NCBI RefSeq assembly: GCF_032854445.1 | Contig: NC_088303.1 | Location: 13,833,501-13,897,500, forward strand | Length of the DNA: 64,000 bases | Direction of reading: 5' to 3' | From: Liolophura sinensis | Taxonomy: Eukaryota > Mollusca > Polyplacophora > Chitonida > Chitonidae | Part shown: positions 41,038-53,210 of the stretch, piece after piece | Layout of the letters: the number at the start of each line of letters is the position of its first letter | Numbering within the stretch: position 1 is the first letter of the stretch | Notes under the pieces: generated by a model | Seen by the model: the letters and a program-made list of their open reading frames with translations, nothing else | Database searches by the model: none | What the model was told of the DNA's origin: nothing | Program-made: the position numbers and the translations under genes

Positions 41038-42390
41038 CTGTCAAAATATGCAAACACTATTATTTAATTTCACATAAGTATACATAACAGATCAATATTT
41101 GAAATAAAGGGCTTCCAGCATTTAGACATCCTTATGTGCACAACCTTTATACTAAATAAACTTTCAGAAGGAAATCCCATTCATCAAGCTGAAAACTTCT
41201 GTTGAACTGATAACACTGCTCTCAAGCAGATGACTGTACTTGACAAAGTCTTTGTGCTGCAATGAGCAACTGCAGAAAACCTGGTTTTCCTAATACTGAG
41301 ACCTGATATGTGGATGACAAATGTACACTGACTACCAAACACCATAAACCCTTCTCCAGAAGGTTTGTTAAATTTGCACAGAAATATCAGATATCAACAA
41401 GAATTTGACCCTCTCCACAGCTCATTGTTAAAACTAAAATTAAATTAAAACTATAGATTGCTTGGATTAAGAGCTTTGTACATTTTCAGTGCATCAGTCA
41501 ATATTTCTTTCCAAATTAGGTTTTGGAGCAATTTACACCTGTCAAGTGACACTGAATACTAATACAGCGAACTAAGTGTCTTCTATTAATATTTTTGGCA
41601 TTTATCTGGTGTGTCATCATACTGTAAGTCAATCAGATCTGATCATGTTCAACTATACTCCACAACAGATTAAATAATGGAACTACACTGTAAATGTATA
41701 GTCAAACGAATGGGAGCAAGTTATACCAGCTATGCAACTAGGACAGTCCAAAGCCTCTTTCTTAGCTGAAGCTTATAAATGCATATAGCAATGACACGCT
41801 ACTAAGATGCTTTTAATTAACCCACGTAATTGTCCTATGACTGTCTGTTCCATCGGACTACATGTAACTCCATCAAAAACACAATATGTGTACACATGCA
41901 TGATAACTCCTCCCCGTAATATGACGCAATCATACATACATACAGACTGTTGTTTTGTCATGTCCAACTACTATTTTACAAACTGTCAGTGTATAGCAGT
42001 AATTGATGATGAATCCTGTAGATACAGAGGACCATGCGCGCTCTAACTAGTCTAATGAAGTAGACGTTACATATCCTAACGTTGTTTAGTTATAGCATAC
42101 AACGTCTAACTCATTAGGCTAGCTCTACACTAATGTCTAGCAATAAATGTTGGTGGCCCTGGCGGAGTAATTTCATGCAACATGGACTAGAAATAGCAGA
42201 AAAAAAATGGTTTAAGTTCCTCTCTGATATAAGCATTTTTGACTTCAACAGCTGTTCAATACATGAGGAGCCGAACCTGCTTCCCACTTCCTCGTCGTCA
42301 TCTGCAACGAGAACATGAACAACAACAACAACAACAACTAATACCATTTTGCATCCTACAGAACTTAGCATTCTTGTACAAATATTTTAC
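41038..42390. other. Copine upstream intron or intergenic DNA
   Basis: AT-rich and without a supported coding exon. If the candidate first exon at 42.4 kb is right, this is the first copine intron. A short (CAA)n run lies at 42317-42340. Confidence 0.4.
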
Positions 42391-42560
42391 CTTTTTGTGG
42401 ACAACAATCTTTTTGCTTCGTGCACAGTTAAGTAGATTAGGAAGAGAACGACATATAAATATATACTGGCTTCTCTTGTTTACTACCGTTTCGCAACACC
42501 TTCTGGTTTGACGTTTATTTGCATTGCAACATCGGGAGCGACTCGGACATAAAGGGAGAT
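42391..42560 (-). promoter_or_regulatory. Candidate copine promoter and untranslated first exon
   Basis: On the minus strand, TTATCTCCCTTTATGTCC is followed by a TATA-like TATATATTTATATG (about 42468-42451). About 60 bases further, CACAAAAAG meets a donor GTAAAATA at 42391/42390. The copine coding exon has an acceptor just before its ATG, so an upstream untranslated exon is required; this is the best candidate I see. Confidence 0.3.
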
Positions 42561-43323
42561 AATTCATAGCTTTGACATAGAAAATACCCTATGCAGCCAA
42601 AGTTACTCATCTTTACCAGTTTGATACTAAAAAGTATGTAGACCTATTAGGCTATCCTAAGCCTTGTCCTTAAATTTAAACTTGCTTTATCCTTGAAAGA
42701 CATTCGAGATTCGAATAACGTGCCAGCATCTTGTTCAAGGTCGCACTTCACCTAAGAACCGAATAGGGAGAAACGTCGTGGTACAAAATTGTGGAACTCG
42801 GGGTTTCAAGCCAGCCCTTTCAACAGAGTGGCCACCACCAGGTGCGAAGTCCGTGAGTAGGCTAAGTGTAGTTGACGGTCAGCACAAACGCCTTGGTATT
42901 GCGGGCAATATAGCAGGGAGAGGTTTAATGCCCAATAGAAAGAAAGCCGTACAGAAGTGGTCAACGGCATCCATGGAAAATATTGAAACAAAAATATCAC
43001 GTTAACACAGAATGTACACAGGCATGAATCATGTGGAGAAAAGGATATATGCCTTTATATCTGAATTGGATTAAATTCAAATAATTACAAAACGTGCATG
43101 ATGTATAAGATGCATGCTACGTCATTTTAGCTTTATCATTCTTACAATGAAATATATAGTTAATAACTATTGCAGGGCTATATATTTACTTACAGGAACG
43201 CATGTATGGAATAAACAATGCAAGTACATGTATGTACAAGTAATGGATACGTAATGTATAATACACAAATTATTAGGTTTTCGGAAGAATTATGATGTAC
43301 AACTTTATATCGAAAGCTTTTTT
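42561..43323. other. No recognisable gene
   Basis: A 75-codon open frame at 42778-43005 shows no recognisable domain. The rest is AT-rich. Confidence 0.4.
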
Positions 43324-44260
43324 TTAATCCAAATTTTTGGATATGTTAAAATAATTTAAGATATCTTGAATTCATTTAATGATATCATAAAAAGGGATTA
43401 ATGATATCATGAACTGAATCATCTATTCATTTCATGGTATCGGGAATACTAACCATTTCTTTATATCTTGGAATTAATAGATGGTATCATAAATTTAACT
43501 AATGATGTCTTGAACTCAATTCGTGATATCTTAAATCCTTTTCAGGATATCATTCAAGATGGTGAATCTATCCCAGACTTCAGAGCGTAGCGAACGTCAC
43601 ACGAAGTCGTGTTTGTAGCCATTTCACCCATCTTGAGTATTGGGCTAAATACGCGTGTCCGTGAACCGCAGTCGTAAGTCCTTGGGAACTGTTTTGATAA
43701 TCTCTCTGCCTCGTGACTTGAGAATTAATTTTTACAGATTTTTCTGCACGTCCCAGTTTAATATTCTTATACTTTAAAACTGTCAGTACCACGTTGCCAA
43801 ACAACATACAAGTTATGAAAATATAGCATAAACTTAAACTTTTATAGCATAAAAGACCTAGGAATATTTTTTTACTAGGAATCATGGAACGTTTGTGTCC
43901 TTACGTCCAACGATATTTAATGATATCTTGAAATGAATTCGTGATATCATGAATTGAAAATATGATATGTTCACATGAATTCGTGATATCTGGAAATGTT
44001 TCGAAGATATCAAGAAACAGACTACATTTATTTATATCTTTAATTCTGTTCTTCGTGTCTTTAACTCCTTTCCTGATATATGTAAATTATTTCATGACAT
44101 TTAAAAACGCACCAACATATCAGTAAGTAATTTCAAGACGTCAGGAATGATTTGATGATATCAAGAATGAATTTGTGGTATCTTATATTATTTTACTGAT
44201 ATCATTAAATGAATTCAAGATATCTTAAATTATTTAATCATATCAAAAAATTTGGATTAA
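43324..44260. mobile_element. Non-autonomous element, about 66-bp terminal inverted repeats, GATATC-rich
   Basis: The left end (TTAATCCAAATTTTTGGATA, TTTAAGATATCTTGAATTCA, TTTAATGATATCAT) is matched almost base for base by the reverse complement of the right end at 44196-44260. The roughly 937-bp interior holds many loosely spaced GATATC and AATTCATGATATC blocks and a stretch without them (about 43570-43910). There is no transposase frame. It looks like a long MITE with subterminal repeats. Confidence 0.8.
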
Positions 44261-44660
44261 GAGGTAAACGGCTTGCCATACGTACAATGTATATGCGTGC
44301 ATGTGTGGAAGTTCGGATCTCGGATAGCATTTCTGTATGCGTGTAGGACCTATTAACATACATACGTTTGTCATTCGTATAGGATGTCATTCAAATGATG
44401 TGGTCAGTTAATCTATTGTAGATGTCATTATGTGGTTTGGGCAAAGCACTGAGTGGCATTATTGATGGATTTCCTGGTGAGTTTCTGGCGCTAAATGGGT
44501 TACTGTTGTTTAAATATAGTGGTCAGTTGAATGCCCATAATGAATGTAATATCTGGGTTGGCTGAGTACCGCGAGGCAACATTGGTATGCAAATGTTCTG
44601 ACCTTTATATAATGATAATGGTTGATCGAGTGGTCACTGAATGGCGTGCACCGACCCGAA
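44261..44660. other. No recognisable gene
   Basis: Short spacer between the palindrome-rich element and a degenerate RT fragment; it contains only a short open frame that runs into the RT fragment. Confidence 0.4.
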
Positions 44661-45095
44661 CGCCAGTACAAACTAAACTTTCTCTTACCAGGCGGTATAT
44701 TGATGACCTTTACTAATATAAATAATCCCCGCAGACGGTGAAAGAAATCTGTTCACCTTTGTTGGATTTGAAGGAGATAACAGATAGCTCTAACGGTACA
44801 TCTTATTTGGACCTACATCTGTACAAGAACGGCCACGGTTTCATCTCACGCTATTTATATGACACGATTTAAGCTTTGGTATTTATTATCAAAATAATTT
44901 ACTTGGTATAAATTATCCGTATTTGGCTATTTGGCTACACATCTCGCCTTAGTAACACTTATTCTATACAGTGTCAAATGTGATAATTCCAATGATGTAC
45001 GTCATTCTAAGTTATTGATTAAAAAACTAGCGTGTCAAGGATATTCCATCAAACGCCTTCACTTTAAGTTTCCTAAACTCTACAGTGAGTGAAAC
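44661..45095 (+). pseudogene. Degenerate RT-like fragment (YIDDLY motif), Penelope-like type
   Basis: The plus strand reads RRYIDDLY, then a stop, then in pieces LLDLKEITDSSNGTSYLDL, HLYKNGHGFISR, and later LLIKKLACQGYSIKRLHFKF. YIDDL followed by SYLDL...YKNG is the order seen in the RT palm and thumb of a Penelope-like RT family frequent in marine invertebrates (recalled, not searched). Stops and frame changes make it a relic. Confidence 0.55.
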
Positions 45096-45423
45096 ACTAT
45101 TATTGATATATATGCAAAAAAAAAAAAAAAAAAATAGAGCGATGTGTTATATTTTTACAATTGTGAAGTAATTCCGCTTCACGCGGGATAACGGGATGTA
45201 TAAGTGACGCTTTCGGGAACAGTTGCAATTAAGCCGCATCTGCACGAGATAATTATATTTTTCTCCTTTCTGGATATTGTTAATGGAATAGGAAATTGAA
45301 ATTGAAATTTGATGCCATGCCTACATTATAGTCTGTCTTTATTTCAGCATTGAAAACTGTTGACTACTTTTCTCTAACATGTTACCATCTTCAATTTAAC
45401 TTTATAAATTTTGTTAAGGGTCT

Positions 45424-45765
45424 CCGTATAACGTCGTACCTAACAATGTTTCAGTAATATGACGACGAAGGAATCCTTAGAGTGCATGTAATGTGCCTCC
45501 TTGTTGCAGGACGGATTTCCACCGCTCTTTTATTTAGTGCTGCTTCACTGAGACGCCTTACCGAATGCAAGTAAGACGCCATAGCCATTATACTGATACG
45601 GGTCAACCAGTCGTTGCACTAACCCCTTCATGCTGAACGCAAAGCGAGGAAGTTCCAACTTCCTCTTGTAAGGTCTTAGGTGTGACTCGACCAAGGATTG
45701 ACCCTAGATCTACCGCTCCCGAAGCGCACGGTCTACCATCTGTGCTATCGGTGCCGGTTCCGTAC
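45424..45765 (-). mobile_element. Second-family SINE, minus orientation, complete
   Basis: Core TAACGTCGTACCTAACAATG and TCAGTAATATGACGACGAAG, GCACTAACCCCTTCATGCTG, AGGAAGTTCCAACTTCCTC, then a tRNA-like head read on the minus strand (GCACCGATAGCACAGATGG, GACCGTGCGCTTCGGGAGCG). It matches the SINE at 53319-53668. Confidence 0.85.
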
Positions 45766-45869
45766 TTTGAAAATAGCCAAACGTGCAAGTCCACCTGTAA
45801 TATTGACGAAGTTATGATTTGCAACATTTCTACGATCTACACAGCCAAAGAGAATTAATTTATCATGAC

Positions 45870-47760
45870 CCAGATTATTGAGCACATAAGTAAACGTTTA
45901 CTGAAAAAAGCTTTCTAAAATTCGCGCGCGAATTTATGTAGTTCTCTACCAGATGAAAACGAAAGAGATCTCCAGGTACAAAATCACACACATCGCAAAT
46001 ATCCGTTTCTGAAATACTGTATTTAAACAATTTATCTGTCGTAAAAATAACATTAGGCAAAATCTTGAAACCTAACTATACGCTCTCCGGGCATTTTTTC
46101 CAAATCTGGTTCATATTTAGAACCGGATACTAACAGTCCAAAACGCAACATTTGCTGCTGATTGTCCATAACGATTCTTAATAACTTATAATAATCACCA
46201 GTTCGGAGAGAAGACACCATAATGTCTTTCTCTTTACGGTTACCGGTAGCTATCGTTTCAGCGGTTCCAACACTCTCAGTCGACTCTTCCAGCCGCGCTG
46301 TCCATTCGACCGGATTTGATTAAACGATACAAGATTTCAATGCGGCGTTCATCAGACCCCGGGAAAACAGACCAGATTATTCCACACGCGGCCATGTCTG
46401 GCAACAATCTTGGCACAACTTTGATGATATAACACCTTAGAGAGATATTCGTGAGACACTCCGTCGAATGCTTTCTCTTGATGAGCTTGACGAAACATTT
46501 AAAAGACTAATCCGTCCCCAATTCTTCAGAGCCTTTACCCTTGTAAACAAGAGAAATAACCCCACTGATCTTGAAAGACGACCTGAGCTGAAAGCTTCTG
46601 TGTACAGGTGAAATAAAATTGGCCCCACCTCTTAGCAGAAATGTACTTTGAATTCCCAAGGCAGTCCACCCCCACCCGAACTCTTGTTTGTTGACATTCC
46701 GAATACGGCTATTTTAAGTTCCTCGTGAGTAATGTCTAAGTTACAGAAATCTGAATCCTTGGTAGATAATACTTGGTTCACAGAGGGCAAAATTCTCTCT
46801 AAGACCAGGCCATCGACAACATCTCTCTTATATAAGTTTTTGTAATAATCATAAATTTCATCTAGGATCTCATTTGTATTCATTATGAACTTCCTTTGAT
46901 TGTCCACTAGTTCAGATATCAGTTTCTTTTCCTGTCTATTTTTCTCAAGGTTCAAAAAATGTCTTGAGTTACAATCCCTTTCATGCGTTAAGATATCCTT
47001 AATCCTCAAAATAGCACCATTACATTTTTGCTGTTCAAAAACATTCAACTCTTCTTGCAATTTTTCGACAACCCTGGCATCATAGTGGTTTCCATTTTCG
47101 GCATTTTCTGTACTCATTAAAGTTTGTTTTGCAATATGTACATTTTATCAAATGTTTCCATACTGTCGAGCAAATTGTTTCATTTTGTATTCAGTATTGT
47201 CCCATCAACTGAGAATACCCGCTTCATATAACGGACAGTGTTGGTGGTCGCTAATTATTTTTCTAATGCGTTCACAGAACTTTTCGTCAAACAACAGAGT
47301 AATGTTGAATACATATAAACCCGGTCCGCGTTCAACCACTGCAAAGTCTATATTTAAACATACACTACCGTGATCACTAAGGCTGTTGTGTTTGCTATGG
47401 ACTGACTTCACACGGGTCATGATATCCGTCGAAAACAAAAGTATAGTCAATCTGGCTCTGCCCAATTCCGTAAAGGCAATTTTTGTCAGGGTTACGTAAC
47501 CGCCACAAGTGACCTAAATCGTGCATTTCCAAAATATGCTTTCGTGTTGCCCGAGACTTGTCAGTCTCTAACAACCTGGACGAGCCATCTAAACTAGAAA
47601 AGACGGTGTTGAAATCGCGAACTAAATATTTATTATGGGGTAACCTTTCTAACTTTCAACAAATTGGGTACCGGTTTAATCCGGGCCTTTCTAGTAATCA
47701 ACTTATCCCCACCCCCTTTGTTTTTTCTGGTTTGAGTTTTTAGATCCGACAATTGTCCGT
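45870..47760 (-). mobile_element. LINE copy B (L1/Tx1 type), internally deleted, minus strand
   Basis: From right to left the relic shows an endonuclease half (RDFNTVFSSLDGSSRLL-like sequence near 47.6 kb, SRATRKHILEMHDLGHLW; STDIMTRVKSVHSKHNSLSD, H-G at 47205-47465), a linker frame (46632-47117) running into NKSSGGGGLPWEFK (the RT entry motif), GRISLLNV near 46.5 kb, and a C-terminal piece ITDKLFKYSIS-like with CDVCDF (45875-46060). The RT palm with its catalytic motif is gone. The element is dead. Confidence 0.75.
46632..47117 (-). pseudogene. LINE ORF2 linker between endonuclease and RT, open 161 codons
   Basis: The longest intact frame of LINE copy B. Charged and coiled (VVEKLQEELNVFEQQKCNG, ILDEIYDYYKNLYKRD), it ends in TNKSSGGGGLPWEF, which corresponds to the NKSPG.DGLP...F start of LINE RTs. 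YYKNLY and a (E/D)-rich stretch before it are typical for L1/Tx1-type ORF2. Confidence 0.75.
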
Positions 47761-48350
47761 TCTTCTTTAGTCTGGCGATTGCTTTCTTGGCTGCTTACCG
47801 ATTTGTCCGAGATTTCAGGCGCTTGGCTTCCCAATACCCCAGCTTCAGGCATGTCAGGTGGGTGAGGTCCTGGCAAAGGTCTCAATCGCACTGCTTCTTG
47901 CTCTAGAGGTTCCTCCGTCGGTTGGCTTGTAGGCTAGGAATCGGCACGTGCACCACTCGTCGGCAGTGGGGTTTCTGTTGGTAACAGAGAACTCATATTT
48001 TTCTCTTGTTCATCACTCAAAGGCGTCAGAATTATTGAACAGTGGAATTGTCCTCGGTTACGGGGCACACACACTCCTGATCATGGCACAGGTTACACAA
48101 CAAACACTCGCACGGAACCTCCCGACGATCCTCACACTATTCGCAAACACAGTTCTCACCATAGTGATCACACTTCGCACTTGGGTGTCTCATAATTTCT
48201 TACAACATATCCTTGTAATTTACATCTAAACTCTGGACACGATTTGTACGTTTGATCGGCACAAAGTCATAGGCTACATACTTTCGTTTGGTTATCTTGA
48301 ATAAGTTTGAAATATTCAGAAGTATTACCTGTGCGGAATTTCTTGGCAAA
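47761..48350. other. No confident gene between retroelement relics
   Basis: A short frame at 47703-47891 (minus) and one at 47948-48229 (plus) have no recognisable motifs; probably untranslated or decayed retroelement sequence. Confidence 0.35.
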
Positions 48351-48364
48351 CGGTAACGACTTCA

Positions 48365-49080
48365 CTTCATGTGACAGAGTTAAGCGCACATACCTTGTCC
48401 AGCCCGCCACATACGTGTCTCTGTGGTACCTTGGCAGGAGCACTGAATTTGGAAAATACAGGCTTTAGGTGGTCGTGAGGCTGAGGGAGAGCGTTTTCCC
48501 GAAGCTGATAGGAAATCCTTGATGATCCGGTTGCTGGCGAATACTGTGTCATTGTTTACCATTTCTAAAAGGCGTTTGACCTGGTAGCTGGTTTTGCCAA
48601 TTTTGGGAATAGTAATTCTGATTGGTGCCGGGTCCCTGATTATGCGTTGCTGTTTGCTGAATAATTTTAGGGTCTGTGAAATGATCTTGTTGATTAGTTT
48701 TGTGGGGTAGTCGTTCAGGTCAATAAAGACAGATCTAAACAGGTATCCTAACCCGTGTGAGTTATCTCCGTTTCCAGGCCTTGTTGGGTGGAAGACAGGT
48801 TTTTTGCTCCACGGACTAGTGTAGAGATGATACCAGCCTTTATTCCGCTGGGATGATTGGATTTGAAGTTGACGTACTTGTCGATGTGTTTGGGTTTCCT
48901 GTAAACGCATATTTGAAGTTTACCATTGTCACTGTCTTTGGTAACTAGGACGTCGAAGAAGGGGAACCTCTGGTTCTGTTCTTTTTCCATGGTGAATTTT
49001 ATCCGGCTGTCTTGTTTGTTGAGAGGGTCTAAGAGCTATTGGGTCGTCATCAGGTCGGAGTGTCGCAAAGGTGTCGTCAA
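48365..49080 (-). pseudogene. Penelope-like element fragment (RT C-terminal part), two frames
   Basis: The minus strand reads MEKEQNQRFPFFDVLVTKD, then KLQICVYRKPKHIDKYVNF, KSNHPSGIKAGIISTLVRGA (48748-48990), the stretch that follows the RT palm in Penelope-like and related elements. The next 176 codons (48380-48910) overlap in another frame and end with CSCQGTTETRMWRAGQGMC, resembling a C-terminal linker. The catalytic palm and any GIY-YIG nuclease are missing. Confidence 0.7.
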
Positions 49081-49104
49081 CTTTCCTGATCCAACAAAGG
49101 ACTG

Positions 49105-49185
49105 CCCATGGGTTCCCCAACCCCCAAAGCCCCCACCCACCCCCATCCCCACCCCACCCCACCCCCATCCCCAGTCATCACAGGG
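49105..49185 (-). other. G-rich strand with quadruplex potential
   Basis: The plus strand has many C runs of 3-5 separated by 1-3 bases (CCCCAACCCCCAAAGCCCCC and a longer similar run). The minus strand therefore has well over four G runs in about 60 bases, enough for G-quadruplex formation. Confidence 0.6.
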
Positions 49186-49439
49186 ATTTTTATGACTCAC
49201 CTGGAAAATGCTGCTCTACAAACATCCCCAGTAAACCTCCTTTGTCGGACCAGGAAGTTGACGACGTACTGAACTTCTTTACAATCTTGTTTGAAACACT
49301 CCCATCTCTGTATTAGGTCAATATCCCCACTGATATAGTCAGTAAATGTATTAAGATGCATTTATTTGTGCCACAAGATCGTTATCATGTAGAACAGAAG
49401 TATTGCATTTCCAGTAAAAGGGTCCCCAAGAAATTACAT

Positions 49440-50070
49440 CTACAAGTTTATACCAACAACAGGACATGAATGATCGGAAAAGGAGACATGTTTAACATGA
49501 AAATAAGTTACACAACCTTGAATAGAATTAGACACATAGGATTTGCCCAGTCTTCTTGCGCTCTGGCTTTTAGCCCAGGTATACATTTTTCTATCTGGGT
49601 GATGTTTACGAAAAATATCAGTCATCTCTTTTCAACTTAGTGATTTCCTCTATACCCTATTTCCGGAAATGGACATAAAAACCCTTTCTGTCTAACACTA
49701 TTCGCAACACAATTAAAATCTACACCGAGAATTAACTATTCAAGTTAGTAATAAACTATCCTATCTCTTCCTTTACTGGTGACATATATACAAATAAGAT
49801 TTAACGTTATATTATTTAAATCAGCTTTAACACTAATAAAGCGACCATTAGGACATCTGTTTACACTTTTAATAACGCAATCAACACTATATCTGATAAT
49901 TATTCCCACGCCACAACATCTGCTAGAGCCGTATGCCCATTTGGCATCCCCAGTAATTGGTAAACTCCTAGCATCATTATAATCCTGAAAGTCTGTTTCC
50001 TGTAAAAGCAATATATCCATGTACTTACCAAACACAGTCTGTTTAAGCTGCTCTTGTTTACACAATCACA
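49440..50070 (-). pseudogene. LINE copy A, endonuclease domain relic
   Basis: The first frame (49745-50065) reads MDILLLQETDFQDYN..., RCCGVGIIIRYS, NLICIYVTS; DILLLQET is the APE-type endonuclease start. A broken stretch then carries DFNCVAN (the GDFN step), and a second frame (49440-49625) has TDIFRKHHPDRKMYTWAKSQ, ARRLGKSYVSN, VSFSDHSCPV, the end with the catalytic SDH. The order is complete but frames are broken; the RT part does not follow. Confidence 0.75.
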
Positions 50071-50549
50071 CAAACCATTAACATTTAATAACGCGAAACA
50101 AAGCTATTTAACAACGACGTGACAAAAAGGCAAAAATGTGGGGAGGAGATCATGTTAAAACAAACAATTAATCTTTATTCATTCACCTCCTCCGAGAAGC
50201 AAATCCCTTCCTCTTTCTATATTCTAATGACATATTGTCATTTTCCTAGGACAGGGTGGGCGTCATGTAGGCTGAAGACTCCTCGACATTTGCGTAATCG
50301 GACGAAGGAGAGACTGAATTAACAGGAGAAATGACGTGTTCTGCATCAGACAGGCCACCATTGTCCCGTTTTGGTATTTTTTTTCATTTGAGGGGAAACC
50401 TGCGTGCTCTGCTCATTCTCGTGGACGTCAGCTGTAACGAACGCTAACAGATCTGACACTATTGTCACCATCAGAACGTGGCTCTTACGCATCAGTCACC
50501 TAAAAATCGTTGTCTTCATGACGTTATCGGAATAATCTTTTACGCAGCT

Positions 50550-51345
50550 GACGTCACGATTTGGAGTCGGCGCCATTGACGTCATCGACGCCATTGACGT
50601 CATCGACGCCATTTACGTCATCGTCTTCTCCCTCATGAACTAGCTCCATGACAGGCAAATTCAAAATCAGATTTTCATCGCCACTATCGACGGCCACTTC
50701 AACGTTACCGTCAACGTCAACGTCAACCTCACCAACCATGTCTGTTAATCCATGTCATTCACGACCTGGCGTGAAACGTCACTGACGTTACTTTTTACAC
50801 GGGCTGCATAAGATGCCGTCCTCGCTCAACATCCGCTCACAGTATGTTGATGGGAGCCACACCACAAGGAGTTGCGGTCGGCTGCCTTGTGGCTTTACTG
50901 GCCATATTTCCGGCACTTATACGTGTGTCCTGGATAAGTAAACATGACATCACCCCCGAAATTAATAAAGTTCGGCACATATTGTACTTTATGGCACCTA
51001 AAACGGTATATCCGAATCCCTGTTCGTACATGAGACAGTGTGGCTCCTTTCAACATACTGTGAGCCGATGTTTTGCGAGGACGGGGTAGAAACACGTACG
51101 TAAAACATATTCTTCAAGTGGTTCTTCTGGAAGCCAATTAGCTCAGATTTATTTTAATAACGCTCGACAGAAATCCAATAAAGTCCCTCTGGACCGCCGT
51201 AGAAAACTAACACACTGCCTCTGGTTGAAAAAGGCACAGACAATGTTCTGTTTGGCTTGCTCACAGGGGAGAAAGTCACCGGTTCAGACATACCTTTTAC
51301 AAACGGGCACAATCGCTCCTCACGGTACGTGATTCTGTCCAAAAT
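50550..51345 (-). pseudogene. LINE copy A, ORF1 relic with CCHC-like knuckle
   Basis: Minus-strand frames (51154-51342; 50895-51095; 50554-50739) lie directly upstream of the copy A endonuclease. GDVMFTYPGHTYKCRKYGQ followed by SHKAAD resembles a gag-like zinc knuckle CxxCGxxGHKAxxC with losses. An acidic tail (GEDDDVNGVDDVNGVDDVNG) is encoded by a short tandem repeat. The order ORF1 then endonuclease supports one LINE reaching from about 51.3 to 49.4 kb. Confidence 0.65.
50565..50632. repeat. 18-bp repeat carrying TGACGTCA palindromes
   Basis: CGCCATTGACGTCATCGA is repeated three times, with one copy changed to TTTACGTCATCG. It places CRE-type TGACGTCA sites in a row within the acidic C-terminal coding part of LINE ORF1. 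Confidence 0.75.
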
Positions 51346-52405
51346 TAGTCCGTATCTTCAACGAACCTAAGAAATATTTATCAAAAACACAACACGTCCG
51401 ACCACCTTCAGAGTCACATCAAACCCCCATTTATGATTTGTACGTTAAAGGAGAAGAAAATTTAAATATCAATCAAATACCATTGAAAGCAGTATACATT
51501 TCCTCGCAGGTCCATGCCATAAAAATTCTAATATGTACCTCAAGTTGATAAATTATAAATAAAGCCAGCGCCCAAATCCGCTGTGGGCGACTCCATTTTG
51601 CCTAAAAACCGACCCCCATTATCTTTCCATAAGCGACAATGTTAACGTTTAGCGCTGTAGCTCAACCCCAAACATTTCGTGGCCAATAAGCTTTGGTGCA
51701 TACCTGACCCAGCCTAGGGGTGCCTAGCAACGCCAAGGAGACGTCACTCGCAGCTTCATCACCACCCATCTCCTTGTTGTCCTCTCGCCCAGAATTTCAA
51801 ACTTTCATCATTAAAACTCAAAGGAGTTAGACAATTTCCATCATTTTAATATCAAGCATGCACCTGTTTACCAAAAACGGCAGGCTGGCAGCAAAAAAAG
51901 ACTTTAAACCCTAAAATACACAGAATTACATTCGTCCCTCCCGATAAACGGAAGTTCTAATGGGAGTTTGTGTCCAACTAGTCCTGAAGTTTTCTGTGTT
52001 AGCAGGAGAATTGCCGTCGGAAACCACCGAAGTGCAGTTCGTACATTTCCGGTAGAACTCTTCTTCCCAGAAGTTATTGAACAGTACAGTTCGTTTTCCG
52101 CTTGACGATCGGGAAACCGGAATGTTGGACGTAGGTTCCGAGTTTACACGAAGAAGCCGGCAGTTTTAATGACTCTGAATGGTTGAGAGGCAACACACCC
52201 CCAGATTAAATTACAGGGTTTTAGAGATGGAGGACGCGATGGACTCAGCGATTTATGCCAGCTTTGCCGTTTTCAGGCTTTACGTGTAAAGAGAGGAAAA
52301 ATCGCAAAATTATACGGCAGGCACCACCAGGAGAAAAAATGTGCTCTTTTCGGTCCATAATGTCATCTTTTAAAACAAAAACAAAACGATTACGAAGAGA
52401 AAGAA
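51346..52405. other. No recognisable gene; possibly LINE 5' region
   Basis: It lies upstream of LINE copy A ORF1 on the minus strand and may be its 5' UTR or start of ORF1. I find no motif that fixes this. The first tRNA-array unit begins at its right end. Confidence 0.35.
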
Positions 52406-52411
52406 ATGGCA

Positions 52412-52492
52412 ATGTGGACAAATATTCTAACTCATGTGGGTAGAGTATAATGGATTAACAGTCCATCGCCTTAACAACTCGGCCACTTCGTC
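52412..52492 (-). pseudogene. tRNA-Ser relic, array copy 1
   Basis: GGCCACTTCG/TTAACAACTC/GTCCATCGCC correspond to the 5' half of tRNA-Ser(GCT), but the anticodon loop reads CTGTTAA (GTT in the anticodon position), and the T arm and acceptor 3' strand are lost. This is a relic. Confidence 0.75.
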
Positions 52493-53210
52493 ATTGGCGA
52501 CAATTATCTGCAGAACAGATTATTCGTTTATCACCAGTTTCGCTGACGTTTCATTATCTCTTTTTCCTACAATTGTGTCAAACCACAAGTTGGACAATGA
52601 ATTTGCCCAAACAACAATCGAAAATCATGTTTGGGCTTCAAAAATTCCTTGATTTTCATGTGTTTTTGCTGCGATTGCAAGGATGGGTATAATTTTTTGG
52701 CAAATCAATAGGCAATAAAAAAAATAACTGGGTAGCCATGCCAAACATTGAATCACAACTGTTGAAAAATGGACTCGGAATCATTGTGGCAAAGGCTCAA
52801 AGAAAATGAGGAAAAATGTCCATTTACGAGAAAAACAAGCTACAAGCGAAGCGTGGCATTATATACCACATTGATAGTGGCAATAAAAGATGTTGTGAGG
52901 AAAAGTTTTCAGTCGATAAAATCTAAAAACCGAAAGATGTACTGTCATGCAAATGATTCAGGTGTAAGACACTACATTCATATTGACGAATGTGAAAACA
53001 TGGAAAATGTCTCGATTTTTTCTATTTGTAAAATGCGAAAATTGTGCATATTTCCAATAAATTATAAGGGTTAGCTGAGAACAGAAAAACTATGACATGT
53101 ATTTGAAATATTACATTAACGTAATACTTAAATAGCATTGTCGTCACGAAAACTGAAGAAAAAAGGCAACAATAAACAAAGCGATTTCGAAGATAAACAA
53201 AAGGCATTTA

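Noticed and set aside
42114-42371. Val-rich minus-strand frame (VVVVVVVHV)
   Set aside because: It arises from a (CAA)n microsatellite and has no domain; kept only as low complexity.
52412-52492. tRNA with GTT (Asn) anticodon
   Set aside because: It is a decayed copy of tRNA-Ser: T arm and acceptor 3' strand are lost, so the altered anticodon is a mutation in a relic.
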